Below, piece after piece: positions 8,412 to 16,632 of a stretch of 64,000 nt of DNA. The stretch lies in NCBI GenBank assembly GCA_965277615.1, contig CBDIDG010000004.1, positions 868,001 through 932,000 on the forward strand, read 5' to 3'. The notes under the pieces are model-generated. The model worked only from the letters and a program-made list of their open reading frames with translations. It was not told the DNA's origin and did not search any database. Within the stretch, counting starts at the first letter, position 1. Every line of letters starts with the position of its first letter. The position numbers and the translations under genes are program-made. This DNA comes from Bog-532 sp965277615. Lineage in GTDB: Bacteria; Actinomycetota; Actinomycetes; Streptosporangiales; Streptosporangiaceae.

Positions 8412-9170
8412 TCAGGGGATACCGCCGTCCACCCGGACGATGGATCCGCTCACGTAACTGGACGCCTGCGACGCGAGGAACAGCGCCGCACCGACGATCT
8501 CGGGCGGCTCGCCGATCCGCCGCAGGGCGATGCGCGTCGCGTCAGCCTCCGCCGCTGCCATGTCCCACGCCTTCGAGACGTCGGTCCGCATCGACCCGGG
8601 CATCAAGGTGTTCACCCGGACCTCGGGTCCGTACACCATCGCCAGCCCCTCGGTCATCGCGTTGAGCGCGGCCTTGGCGCCGGCATAGGGGATGGCCTGA
8701 GGCGGCGGGCGCAGCGACCCGGTGGAACTCACGTTGATGATCGAGCCCCCGCCCGCGGCCCGCATACGCTCCCCGAACAGTACGGCCAGCCGGAACGGAC
8801 CCTTGAAGCAGAGGTTCACCACCGAGTCGAACATCGCCTCGGTGACGTCGGCGATGCGGTCGTACAGCGGCGACATGCCCGCGTTGTTGACGAGAACGTC
8901 GCACCGGCCGAACTCGCGGTAGACCGCCTCGACGAACGGCTCGGCCTGCTCCCAGCGGCCCGCGTGCAGCTGGTAAGGCATCGCCCGCCTGCCGGTGGCA
9001 CGCTCGATCCGGGCCGCCACCGCCGCACAATTCTCGATCTTGCGGCTGGCGATCACCACCTGCGCTCCCGCTCCGGCGAACGCCCTGGCCATCTGCTCAC
9101 CCAGGCCGCGGCTACCACCGGTCACGACCGCCACCTGACCGCCGAGATCGAAAAGCCCGTTGTGCGTCAA
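8412..9170 (-). CDS. SDR-family oxidoreductase
   Basis: A 252-residue classical SDR with the NAD(P)-binding TGGSRGLGEQ, NNAG, a catalytic Ser in NVSSTGS, and YAGAK (Tyr-x-x-x-Lys). The start is assigned to TTG at 9170, which overlaps the upstream stop as TTGA. The longer open frame to 9494 runs antisense through the upstream gene. It likely oxidises a hydroxyl group of a pathway intermediate and is co-transcribed with the thiolase and the Gfo/Idh protein. Confidence 0.83.
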   Translation of the reverse strand: MTHNGLFDLGGQVAVVTGGSRGLGEQMARAFAGAGAQVVIASRKIENCAAVAARIERATGRRAMPYQLHAGRWEQAEPFVEAVYREFGRCDVLVNNAGMSPLYDRIADVTEAMFDSVVNLCFKGPFRLAVLFGERMRAAGGGSIINVSSTGSLRPPPQAIPYAGAKAALNAMTEGLAMVYGPEVRVNTLMPGSMRTDVSKAWDMAAAEADATRIALRRIGEPPEIVGAALFLASQASSYVSGSIVRVDGGIP

Positions 9171-10252
9171 GGTATCCGCACCCAGCCCGCACCGGCGGAG
9201 GAGGCGCGAGCTGCCTCGATCACGGCCTGTGCCCGCCAGCCATCGCGAAACGTGGGAGCGGGCGAGGGGCGTCCGGAGAACGCGGGCAGCCAGTCCTCCA
9301 GCATGAGCGCCATCCCCAGGATCATGGCCCGCGCGCCGCGGGCCGGCAACTGCGGCCGGGTGAGCGGCTCGCGGACCGGCCCGTTCCATGGCCGGAGGCC
9401 CTCGCCCGAGGCCTTCGCGATCATGATCTCGGCCTCGCGCGGGCCCCCGGACGAGACGACGGTGCCGTCCGCACCGAACGCCTCGAACCGCCACCCGGCG
9501 GTGTGCGCGCCGACCACCGAAGCGCTGATCTCGGCCCGGGCGCCGGTCGCTAGCCGCAGGATCAGCGTGGTCGTGTCGTCGGCGGTCACCTCCAGCTCGG
9601 TGCCGTCCGGCAGCGCGACGCGCGGGATCGTCGTGTGCACATCGGCGCAGACTTCGACGGGCTGGCCGAACATGGCGCAGACCCAGTCGATGTCGTGCGC
9701 GAGCATGCCGGCCAGGTAACCGCCGCCCTGGGTGAGGTCGTACATCCAGGGCGACTGGGGCTTGTGGCTCGGGTGCCAGTAACTTGCGCTCTGGACTAGC
9801 CTGCTGAAGTACGCGGTACCGAGGTAACCGTCGCGGACCAGATCCCCGATCGGCAGGCGGTCCGGTGCCCAGCGCAGTTCGAAGCAGGTCGCGGTGGCCC
9901 GGCCACTGGCTTCGGCGGCCCGGACCATCTCCTCGGCCTGCGCCGCAGTGAGCGCGAGCGGCTTCTCACAGAGCACGTGCTTGCCGGCCGCCAGCGCCGC
10001 CAGGGTCATCGTGTGGTGCAGTTCCACCGGCGCGGCGATGGAGATGACGTCCAGGTCGTCGCGGCGCACGAACGATTCCCAGTCGGTCGCCGTGTCCGCG
10101 ACCCCGAGCGTCGCGGCGGCGGCGGCCAGCCGATCCGGATTGCGCGCACAGATCGCCACCAGGTCGTATCCGTTTACGACCCGGTACGCGGGCCCGTGGA
10201 CCAGTGAGCCCCAGCCGGTGCCGATGATGCCTACTCTCAACGCCGCGGTCAT
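9167..10252 (-). CDS. Gfo/Idh/MocA-family oxidoreductase
   Basis: A 361-residue NAD(P)-dependent oxidoreductase. The N-terminal Rossmann motif LRVGIIGTGWGSLVHGPAY is followed by the family EKPLALTAAQAEEMV signature, and a second alpha/beta domain follows. ATG at 10252 is chosen, 5 bp after the thiolase stop. Members of this family usually act on sugars or cyclic polyols, so its presence in a beta-oxidation cluster is unexpected. It may reduce or oxidise a cyclic ketone or alcohol intermediate (inference). Confidence 0.85.
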   Translation of the reverse strand: MTAALRVGIIGTGWGSLVHGPAYRVVNGYDLVAICARNPDRLAAAAATLGVADTATDWESFVRRDDLDVISIAAPVELHHTMTLAALAAGKHVLCEKPLALTAAQAEEMVRAAEASGRATATCFELRWAPDRLPIGDLVRDGYLGTAYFSRLVQSASYWHPSHKPQSPWMYDLTQGGGYLAGMLAHDIDWVCAMFGQPVEVCADVHTTIPRVALPDGTELEVTADDTTTLILRLATGARAEISASVVGAHTAGWRFEAFGADGTVVSSGGPREAEIMIAKASGEGLRPWNGPVREPLTRPQLPARGARAMILGMALMLEDWLPAFSGRPSPAPTFRDGWRAQAVIEAARASSAGAGWVRIP

Positions 10253-10257
10253 GGCGG

Positions 10258-11415
10258 CTAAAGCAGTTCGAGGATCGTGGCGTTGGCCAGGCCGCCGCCC
10301 TCGCACATCGTCTGCAGGCCGTAACGGATACCGTTCCCCGCCATGTGGTGCACGAGGCTGGTCATCAGCCGCGCACCCGAGCCGCCGAGCGGGTGGCCGA
10401 TGGCGATCGCGCCGCCGCCCGGATTCAGACGCTGCTCATCCGCACCGGTCTCGGCCAGCCAGGCCATCGGCACCGGTGCGAACGCCTCGTTGACCTCGAA
10501 CGTGCCGATGTCGTCGATCGACAGTCCGGACTTCTTCAGCGCCTTGGCGGTCGCGGGGATCGGTGCACTGAGCATCATTACCGGGTCGTCACCGGCGACG
10601 ACCGCAGTGTGAGCCCGCGCGAGGGGCTTGAGCCCGACCGCCCTGGCGTTTTCCGACGTGGTCATCAGCAATGCCGCGGCGCCGTCGCTGATTTGCGAGG
10701 AGTTACCGGCATGGATGAGGCCGTCTTCGACGAAGGCTGGTTTGAGACCGGCCAGCGTCTCGGGCGACGTGCCGCGGCGCAGCCCTTCGTCCACGGCGAA
10801 AACGCTGCCGTCGGCCTGGGTGACCGGCGCGATCTGCCCCACGAGACGGCCGCTGTCGATCGCGTCGGCCAGCTTCGCGTGTGACCGGGCGGAGAACTCG
10901 TCCAGTTGCCAGCGCGAGAGGCCCCATTTCCTGGCCATCATCTCCGCGCCGACACCCTGATTGAAGTCACCGCCGTACCGCTGGTGGATAGCGGGACTGT
11001 TCGGGGAGCCAAGGTCCGGGTTGGAGACGCTGGAGCCGATCGGGATGCGGCTCATCACCTCGACACCGCCGGCCACGACGAAGTCGTACTGTCCGGAGAT
11101 CAGCCCGGCGGCGGCGAAATGAACGGACTGCTGCGACGAGCCGCACTGCCGGTCGACCGTCGTGGCCGGCACGGCCTCGGGCCAGCCGGCCGCCAGCACC
11201 GCGTTACGGCCGATGTTGTTGGCCTGCTCACCGGCCTGCTGCACGCAGCCCCAGATCACGTCGTCGATATCTGCGGGGTCAACGTCGTTACGGGCGGTGA
11301 GAGCGCGGAGCACGTGCGCTGACAGCTCCACCGGGTGCCAGCCCGACAGGGACCCGTTGCGTTTCCCGACCGGCGTCCGGACCGCATCGACGATCACGGC
11401 ATCACGCATAGCCAT
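10258..11415 (-). CDS. Thiolase (acetyl-CoA acyltransferase)
   Basis: A 385-residue thiolase with Cys91 in VDRQCGSSQQ, NEAFAPVP, GHPLGGSGAR and CEGGG near the C-terminus, so all catalytic elements are present. The start at 11415 has an excellent AGGAGG site 5 nt upstream, which decides it over the second Met at 11409. It opens a leftward operon (thiolase, Gfo/Idh, SDR, acyl-CoA dehydrogenase, kinase). Confidence 0.9.
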   Translation of the reverse strand: MAMRDAVIVDAVRTPVGKRNGSLSGWHPVELSAHVLRALTARNDVDPADIDDVIWGCVQQAGEQANNIGRNAVLAAGWPEAVPATTVDRQCGSSQQSVHFAAAGLISGQYDFVVAGGVEVMSRIPIGSSVSNPDLGSPNSPAIHQRYGGDFNQGVGAEMMARKWGLSRWQLDEFSARSHAKLADAIDSGRLVGQIAPVTQADGSVFAVDEGLRRGTSPETLAGLKPAFVEDGLIHAGNSSQISDGAAALLMTTSENARAVGLKPLARAHTAVVAGDDPVMMLSAPIPATAKALKKSGLSIDDIGTFEVNEAFAPVPMAWLAETGADEQRLNPGGGAIAIGHPLGGSGARLMTSLVHHMAGNGIRYGLQTMCEGGGLANATILELL

Positions 11416-11462
11416 CTGGACCTCCTAGTACCACCACGTGTCACCGAGTGGTTCAGTTGCCT

Positions 11463-11470
11463 GGTTAACC
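11463..11470. promoter_or_regulatory. Palindromic promoter element upstream of thiolase
   Basis: The 8-bp palindrome GGTTAACC is embedded in CAGTTGCCTGGTTAACCTGT, about 50 bp upstream of the thiolase ATG and just before the P450 stop. It is a possible operator, with weak evidence on its own. Confidence 0.3.
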
Positions 11471-11492
11471 TGTCTATGACCGTCGGCGGCCG

Positions 11493-12713
11493 TCAAGCCC
11501 AGTGCAGCGGCAGCGTGTCAAGGCCGTACACCCCGCTGCCGGCGTGCTCACTGGCCTCCAGTCCCTCCGGGATCTGGTAATCCGGGATTCGCTTGTGCCA
11601 CTCCTGCACCGCGATGATCAGCTCACGACGGGCCAGATGCGACCCCAGGCAGCGGTGCGGCCCGGCCCCGAACGCGAGGTTCGCGAAGACCGGACGGTCG
11701 ATGTTTACTGCGGCGGCGTCCTCGTAAGCCTCATCATCGCGGCTGGCGAAGGCGAGCGGCATCGCCACCATGTCCCCGGCCTTGAGCGGGCAGCCGTGGA
11801 ACTCGGTGTCCCGCACGACCTTGCGCCCAACCCGCACGATCGAATAAACGCGCAGCAGTTCCTCGACGGCGCCGGCGATTTTGTCCGGGTCGGCCAGCAG
11901 GGCCGCCCGATCAGCGGGCACGGTGGCGAGGTGCCGGAAGACGAACGACAGCTGCGAGGCCACCGTGTCCAGGCCCGCCATGAACAGCAGCAGCAGGCAG
12001 GACAGCAGGTCGCCGTCGGGGATCGGCTCGCCATCGATGGTCCAGTCCAGGGCCGCGCTGATGATGTCGTCCGCCCGCAGCGACGGGTCCGCCCGGCGGG
12101 CCCCGATCAGCCCGCGGAACATACCGGTTACCTCGTCCATCGCCGCCTGCATCTGCGAGTAGTCCGGGTCGGTCTCGCTGTCGAGGTGCAGGATCTTGTC
12201 CTCCCACACCATGAACTGCGGCAATTGCTCGACCGGCAGGCCGATGATCTGCAGGAAAATCGTCGTCGGGAACTGCGACGCGAAGTCCGTGACGAAATCG
12301 CAGCCGTCCCGGGCAGCGAGATCGTCGATGAGCCTCGTGCACAGCTCCCGGGCCCGCGTCTCCATCGAGGCGACCCGGCCGGGAGAGAACCACCCTCCGA
12401 GCAGCCCGCGCCATTTTGTGTGCAACGGTGGATCGACCATCAGCGGGATCCAGCGGTACGGCGGATCAGGGATCGATGGGATCGTCGCGACGCTGGAGAA
12501 CAGCTCGGGATGCTGCAGGGCATCGACGATCATGTCCTTGCGGGTGAACACCCAGTACCCCTGGGCCTCGTCGCTCCTGAACACCGCGTGCTCACGGCGC
12601 AGTTCGTCCAGATCGCCAAAGAACGAACTCCCCGGCCTGGCCGGGGCGGCCGGCGCGTACTCGAAATGCAGGACGGGGCAGGCGCCAGGCCGTCCGGGCT
12701 TGACCTCGGTCAC
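11493..12713 (-). CDS. Cytochrome P450
   Basis: A 406-residue soluble bacterial P450. The I-helix AGLDTVASQ holds the acid-alcohol pair, EELLR gives the ExxR motif, and FGAGPHRCLG carries the heme-ligand Cys355. It would hydroxylate a hydrophobic substrate using electrons from the ferredoxin encoded 9 bp upstream. It resembles the second P450 at 59675 in length and in many motifs, so the two are probably paralogues. Confidence 0.93.
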   Translation of the reverse strand: MTEVKPGRPGACPVLHFEYAPAAPARPGSSFFGDLDELRREHAVFRSDEAQGYWVFTRKDMIVDALQHPELFSSVATIPSIPDPPYRWIPLMVDPPLHTKWRGLLGGWFSPGRVASMETRARELCTRLIDDLAARDGCDFVTDFASQFPTTIFLQIIGLPVEQLPQFMVWEDKILHLDSETDPDYSQMQAAMDEVTGMFRGLIGARRADPSLRADDIISAALDWTIDGEPIPDGDLLSCLLLLFMAGLDTVASQLSFVFRHLATVPADRAALLADPDKIAGAVEELLRVYSIVRVGRKVVRDTEFHGCPLKAGDMVAMPLAFASRDDEAYEDAAAVNIDRPVFANLAFGAGPHRCLGSHLARRELIIAVQEWHKRIPDYQIPEGLEASEHAGSGVYGLDTLPLHWA

Positions 12714-12722
12714 GGACTCCTC

Positions 12723-12920
12723 CTAGCTCAGCAGCGTGATGGCCCTTTCCGGGCAGGCGGCGGCACCGAGGCGGGCGTGGGCGGCCAGCTCGTCGTCGAT
12801 CTCGATGATCCCGCCGAGGGCCGTGTAGCCGTCGTCGTCAATCGGGTACACCTCAGGCGCCGTGGCAAAGCACCTCGCGTGCCCCGCGCACTTGCTCTGG
12901 TCGACCGAGATGCGAACCAT
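12723..12920 (-). CDS. 3Fe-4S ferredoxin, P450 partner
   Basis: A 65-residue ferredoxin with three cluster cysteines (Cys11 and Cys17 in CAGHARC, Cys56 in ACPERA). The position between the first two that would hold a fourth cysteine is occupied by other residues, as in [3Fe-4S] ferredoxins that feed bacterial P450s. ATG at 12920 has a GGAGG site 8 nt upstream. It directly precedes the P450 gene, so the two are an electron-transfer unit. No reductase is adjacent. Confidence 0.9.
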   Translation of the reverse strand: MVRISVDQSKCAGHARCFATAPEVYPIDDDGYTALGGIIEIDDELAAHARLGAAACPERAITLLS

Positions 12921-12969
12921 GCGCGACGCCTCCGTGTCAGGATCAGCCGGAACCACCGGTCGGATTCCG

Positions 12970-12986
12970 CTAACTGTTTACGTTAG
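12970..12986. promoter_or_regulatory. Inverted-repeat operator candidate upstream of ferredoxin-P450
   Basis: CTAAC and GTTAG arms are separated by 7 bp (tgtttac), about 50 bp upstream of the ferredoxin start. The site contains CTGTTTAC, the reverse complement of the GTAAACAG octamer found at two other promoters here. It is likely a repressor site for the P450 operon. Confidence 0.45.
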
Positions 12987-13066
12987 TAAGGCTTGACCAC
13001 CCGGACAATCATCTTGGGCCTATTGTTTAGCGAATTTAGCTTTGAAACCTATGAGCCGAGAGCCGG

Positions 13067-13864
13067 CTACGGCTGGAGCAACTCGGTGATCTTGTGCTCG
13101 GACGACCAGCTGCGCTGTAGTTCGGCCACGGCCGCCATGTGCCTGGTCCAGAACCGCTCGGCCTCGGCGGCGGCCCCCTTGCCGATGAGCGTCACCAGCT
13201 TGCGGTGCGCCCTGAGGCTGCGTTCGGGCCAGGACGCCCGGTCCGGTGCCGCGGCCATCGCCCGAACGGCGTTCTGCTCGCTGATGTGCCGCAGGCTCTC
13301 GGTGACAACATCCATCGTCGCGTTTCCGGCCATACCGATGAGCACGGAGTGGAAGCGCCACGAGGCGTTGGCGAACGCGCCGGAGTCGCCGAGCGCGTCC
13401 CGTTCGGCCGCCACCAACTCCCGCAACGCGGCGATGCCCTCAGCGGTCGCGTTCTCGGCCGCCATCCGGGCGGCCACCGGCTCGTAGATCATCCGGAACT
13501 GGTACACGTCGGCCAGGGTGGTGCCCCGGAGCTGCAGCTGGATGGCGACCGCACGCGCCACGACGTCGACGTCCGGATGCGCGACGACCGGACCGCGGTG
13601 CGAGCCACGGCGGACCGTGATCAGGTCCTGGGCCTCCAGTAGCCGCAGTGCCTCGCGCAAGGTCGGCCGGGACACCTGATACTGCTCCATCAGGGTCGCC
13701 TCACTGAGCAGCGACTCCCCCGGGGTCAGCTCGCCGCCGAGGATCTTGGCCCGGAGCTCGGCCGCGATGATCTCGGCCAGCTTGGGGATGCGTTGCAGCC
13801 GCATCCGGGCGGCGAACGTATCCGGCCTCGGTCCTGGGACGGGGTCCGGGATTGCTGGCGACAT
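13067..13864 (-). CDS. FadR-subfamily GntR transcriptional regulator
   Basis: A 265-residue regulator. The winged helix (about residues 28-95) contains ESLLSEATLMEQYQVSRPTLREALRLLEAQDLITVRRG, and an all-helical FCD ligand domain follows (conserved EPVAARMAAE, FHSVLIGMAGN, HRKL). Such proteins repress catabolic operons until an acyl-CoA or carboxylate effector binds. It is divergent from the flavoprotein gene at 14010 and next to the P450 operon. An 11-bp dyad lies about 110 bp upstream of its start. Confidence 0.9.
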   Translation of the reverse strand: MSPAIPDPVPGPRPDTFAARMRLQRIPKLAEIIAAELRAKILGGELTPGESLLSEATLMEQYQVSRPTLREALRLLEAQDLITVRRGSHRGPVVAHPDVDVVARAVAIQLQLRGTTLADVYQFRMIYEPVAARMAAENATAEGIAALRELVAAERDALGDSGAFANASWRFHSVLIGMAGNATMDVVTESLRHISEQNAVRAMAAAPDRASWPERSLRAHRKLVTLIGKGAAAEAERFWTRHMAAVAELQRSWSSEHKITELLQP

Positions 13865-13975
13865 GCGTTCTCCCGCGACGGCTGCCGATCGATCGTGTCG
13901 GTGGCAGGGTACAGCGCAGTCTCTCAGACGGCCCGGCCGTTGGCCGATGGTCGCCTAATGAGTAAACTGAGATAT

Positions 13976-13986
13976 CTGTTAAACAG
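13976..13986. promoter_or_regulatory. Operator-like dyad between FadR-type regulator and 14010 gene
   Basis: The CTGTT-A-AACAG dyad sits 24 bp upstream of the ATG at 14010, within an AT-rich island that also contains GTAAACTG. The position fits an autoregulatory or repressor site of the divergent FadR-type protein. Confidence 0.5.
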
Positions 13987-14009
13987 GCACGGAGAGGACA
14001 CCGTTTCCG

Positions 14010-15017
14010 ATGAGCCTCCCGCCGGCGATCCGCGACCGGCTCACCCTGCCCGCGGTCTGCGCGCCGATGTACACCGTCACCGGGCCGGAACTGGCTCGCG
14101 CCGCCTGTGCCGCCGGTGTGCTGGGCGTCATCCCCCGCAGCAATGCTGGCGACGACGCCACGTTCGCGGCCTGGGTGGCCTCGATCGATGACGAGCTGAC
14201 CGAACTCGCCGAGCGGGAGCCGGGGCGCCGGATCGCACCGCTGGGGGTCAACCTGCGGATGCGGCTGCCGGCCGACGTCATCGAGAACCATCTGTCGCTG
14301 TGTGAGCGACATGGCGTCCGGCTGATCATCACGGCCGGTGGCGACCCGGCGGAGATGGCCGCCCGTGTGCACCAGCACGGGATGCTGATCTGGCACGACG
14401 TGACGTCGCTGCGCTTCGCGGAAAAGGCGATCACGGCGGGCGTCGACGGGCTCACCTGCATCGGCGCTGGCGGCGGGGGCCACTCGGGTCCCATCGGCCA
14501 TCTCGTCCTCGTACCGAAGATCCGGACCATGTTCGACGGGACGATCGCGATGGCCGGGTCGATCTCCACGGGGGCGGCCATCCGGGCGGCCGAGATTCTC
14601 GGGGCCGACCTCGCCTACATGGGCACCCGGTTCATCGCCACCGAGGAGTCGCGCGCCCCGGCCGACTACAAACGGCTGATTCTTGAGGGCAGCGCGACCA
14701 GCTTGCGGTTCACGCCCGACATCGCCGGGGTGCCGGCGAACTGGATGGTGGAGTCGATGCGATCGACCGGTCTGGACCCGGACGACCTGCCGAAGCCGAA
14801 CGGGCCCGGACGAACCTACGACCACCTGCCGCCGAACGCCCACCCCTGGAAGACCATCTGGTCCGCCGGCCAGGGCATCGACCTCATCGACGACGCACCT
14901 CCGGTGAGCGAACTCGTGGCCCGGTTGCGGGCCGAGTACGTGGCGGCGTGCCGCGTGCCGGACATGGCCGACGTCGCCGCGGCCGTGGCGGGTGGTGAGG
15001 GTAACCGTGACGGCTGA
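14010..15017 (+). CDS. Nitronate monooxygenase-like FMN protein
   Basis: A 335-residue FMN TIM-barrel protein, distantly similar to the one at 2893. It has LTLPAVCAPMYTVTGPELARAAC at the N-terminus, GVDGLTCIGAGGGGHSGPIG near the centre and the phosphate-binding AGSISTGAA plus GADLAYMGTRF. The usual Glu-Cys before the family His is replaced by glycines. It is first in an operon with an enoyl-CoA hydratase and divergent from a FadR-type regulator, so it likely acts on an unsaturated acyl-CoA. Confidence 0.8.
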   Translation: MSLPPAIRDRLTLPAVCAPMYTVTGPELARAACAAGVLGVIPRSNAGDDATFAAWVASIDDELTELAEREPGRRIAPLGVNLRMRLPADVIENHLSLCERHGVRLIITAGGDPAEMAARVHQHGMLIWHDVTSLRFAEKAITAGVDGLTCIGAGGGGHSGPIGHLVLVPKIRTMFDGTIAMAGSISTGAAIRAAEILGADLAYMGTRFIATEESRAPADYKRLILEGSATSLRFTPDIAGVPANWMVESMRSTGLDPDDLPKPNGPGRTYDHLPPNAHPWKTIWSAGQGIDLIDDAPPVSELVARLRAEYVAACRVPDMADVAAAVAGGEGNRDG

Positions 15018-15759
15018 CCTGGTGCTGACAAAACGGCACGGTAACGTCGCCCTGCTGACCATGAACCGCGCCGAAAAACGCAACGCCCTCAGCCGCGGAC
15101 TGGCCAGCGCCCTCACGGCCTCGGTCCGGGCGGCCCAGGACGCGCAGGTCATGGTGCTCACCGGGGCCGATCCCGCGTTCTGCGCCGGGCTCGACCTGGC
15201 TGAGGCAGCGCAGTTGGGGTACCTGGAGCCGAGCTGGCTGGAACGCACGTTTCTCGACTCCGAGGTTCCCGTGATCGCCGCCGTGAACGGCCCGGCGATC
15301 ACAGCCGGGCTGGAGATCGCCCTGGCTTGCGACTTCATCCTTGCCTCCGACCGGGCGCAGTTCGCCGACACCCACGGGCTGGTCGGCGCGGTCCCGGGCG
15401 GCGGGATCACCGTACGGCTGGCCGAACGGACCAGCGCCGGCTTCGCCCGCCAGATGAGCTACACGGGCCAGTACGTGGACGCCGCCACCGCGCTGCGCGC
15501 CGGATTGGTCAACGCCGTCTACCCGCACGAGCGACTGCTGGACGCCGTCCTCGAACTAGCCGGTCGCGTGGCCGCCCTGCCCCGCCCGGCGCTGCGGGCG
15601 ATCAAACGAATGTACGACGAGGCCGAGCGGCTGACCTTTGGCCCCGGGCTCGTCCGGGAGCAGGAGATCTTCGCCGAGTTCAGCTCGGTGTCGGCCGCGG
15701 ACTTCGCCGGCTTCCACGACCGGGTGCGGCATCGCCGCGACCCGGATCCGGATCAGTGA
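15007..15759 (+). CDS. Enoyl-CoA hydratase/isomerase
   Basis: A 250-residue crotonase-fold protein. The oxyanion-hole segments are CAGLDLAE (after DPAFCA) and GPAITAGLEIALACD, and the second active-site helix is GAVPGGGITVRL. The Glu pair of classical hydratases is not clear, so isomerase or hydrolase activity is also possible. GTG at 15007, with GGTGAGGG upstream, is preferred over the in-frame GTG at 14992. It overlaps the upstream gene by 11 bp. Confidence 0.85.
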   Translation: MTADLVLTKRHGNVALLTMNRAEKRNALSRGLASALTASVRAAQDAQVMVLTGADPAFCAGLDLAEAAQLGYLEPSWLERTFLDSEVPVIAAVNGPAITAGLEIALACDFILASDRAQFADTHGLVGAVPGGGITVRLAERTSAGFARQMSYTGQYVDAATALRAGLVNAVYPHERLLDAVLELAGRVAALPRPALRAIKRMYDEAERLTFGPGLVREQEIFAEFSSVSAADFAGFHDRVRHRRDPDPDQ

Positions 15760-15778
15760 ACGGCGTCAGCGCAGCCGA

Positions 15779-16627
15779 TCAGAGCCCGTCCAGGAATAGC
15801 CTGACCACGCCCGCGAAGGCGTCGTTGTCGTCCCCGGCGACCATGTGCCCCGCGTGGCCAACGGCCACGAACCGGGCGTGGGGCACGAGTTCGCGGAAGT
15901 CGCGCACGCCCTCGGGGCTCAGCACGTCGGACTGGCGCCCACGCACCAGCAGCGTCGGCACCGTCACGGCCCGGGCCGCCGCGCGCAGCGACTCCACGGC
16001 CACGCGCCGGGTCGGCTCGTCCACGTCCCGCGGCATCGTTCGCGGATCCCAGTGCCAGTACCACCGGCCGTCCTGACGCTGCCGCACGTTCTTGCGCAGA
16101 CCGTCCAGGTTCGCCGGACGCGGGCGGTGCGGGTTGTAAGCGGCCACCGCGTCGGCGACCTCGCTCAAGCTGGCGAAGCCCGTCTCAGCGTGCGCGCGCA
16201 TGAACTCGCCGATGCGCCGGGTGCCGTCCCGTTCGATGCGCGGGGCGACGTCGACGAGCACGAGGCCCCGGGCCCGCACGCGACCGCTGCCCACCGCCAT
16301 CAGCGACATCAGCCCGCCGAGGGAGGCGCCGACGAGCACCGGATCCGGATACCGTTGCACGGCGGCCGCCACGTCCCCGACGAGCGCGTCCATCGAGTAG
16401 TCGCCGTCCGGGGCCCAGTCGCTGTCGCCATGGCCACGGGTGTCGAACGAGACCGACGTCCAGCCCAACCCGGCGACGCGTTCGGCGGTCGACTTCCACG
16501 AGTGCCGGGTCTGTCCGCCGCCGTGCCAGAGCAGCACGTTGCCCCGGGCCCGGTCGACGTGGAACTCGTCCGCCGCGAGGGCCACCGCAGCATTGTGGAC
16601 CGTGACCGGCGCTGGTGTGACCGCCAC
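15779..16627 (-). CDS. Alpha/beta hydrolase
   Basis: A 282-residue alpha/beta hydrolase with the HGGG oxyanion motif (35-38), nucleophile Ser102 in GASLGG, a candidate Asp in RGRQSDVL and His in GHAGHMV near residue 261. It is likely a cytoplasmic ester, lactone or C-C bond hydrolase in the catabolic pathway. GTG start, 5 bp after the upstream dehydrogenase stop. It is the last gene of a leftward operon with an acyl-CoA dehydrogenase pair. Confidence 0.85.
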   Translation of the reverse strand: MAVTPAPVTVHNAAVALAADEFHVDRARGNVLLWHGGGQTRHSWKSTAERVAGLGWTSVSFDTRGHGDSDWAPDGDYSMDALVGDVAAAVQRYPDPVLVGASLGGLMSLMAVGSGRVRARGLVLVDVAPRIERDGTRRIGEFMRAHAETGFASLSEVADAVAAYNPHRPRPANLDGLRKNVRQRQDGRWYWHWDPRTMPRDVDEPTRRVAVESLRAAARAVTVPTLLVRGRQSDVLSPEGVRDFRELVPHARFVAVGHAGHMVAGDDNDAFAGVVRLFLDGL

Positions 16628-16632
16628 GCTTC

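Noticed and set aside
7068..9719. Long rightward open frame of 883 codons
   Set aside because: It runs antisense through the acyl-CoA dehydrogenase, SDR and part of the Gfo/Idh genes and has arginine/glycine/histidine-rich, unstructured sequence. It is an artefact of high GC content.
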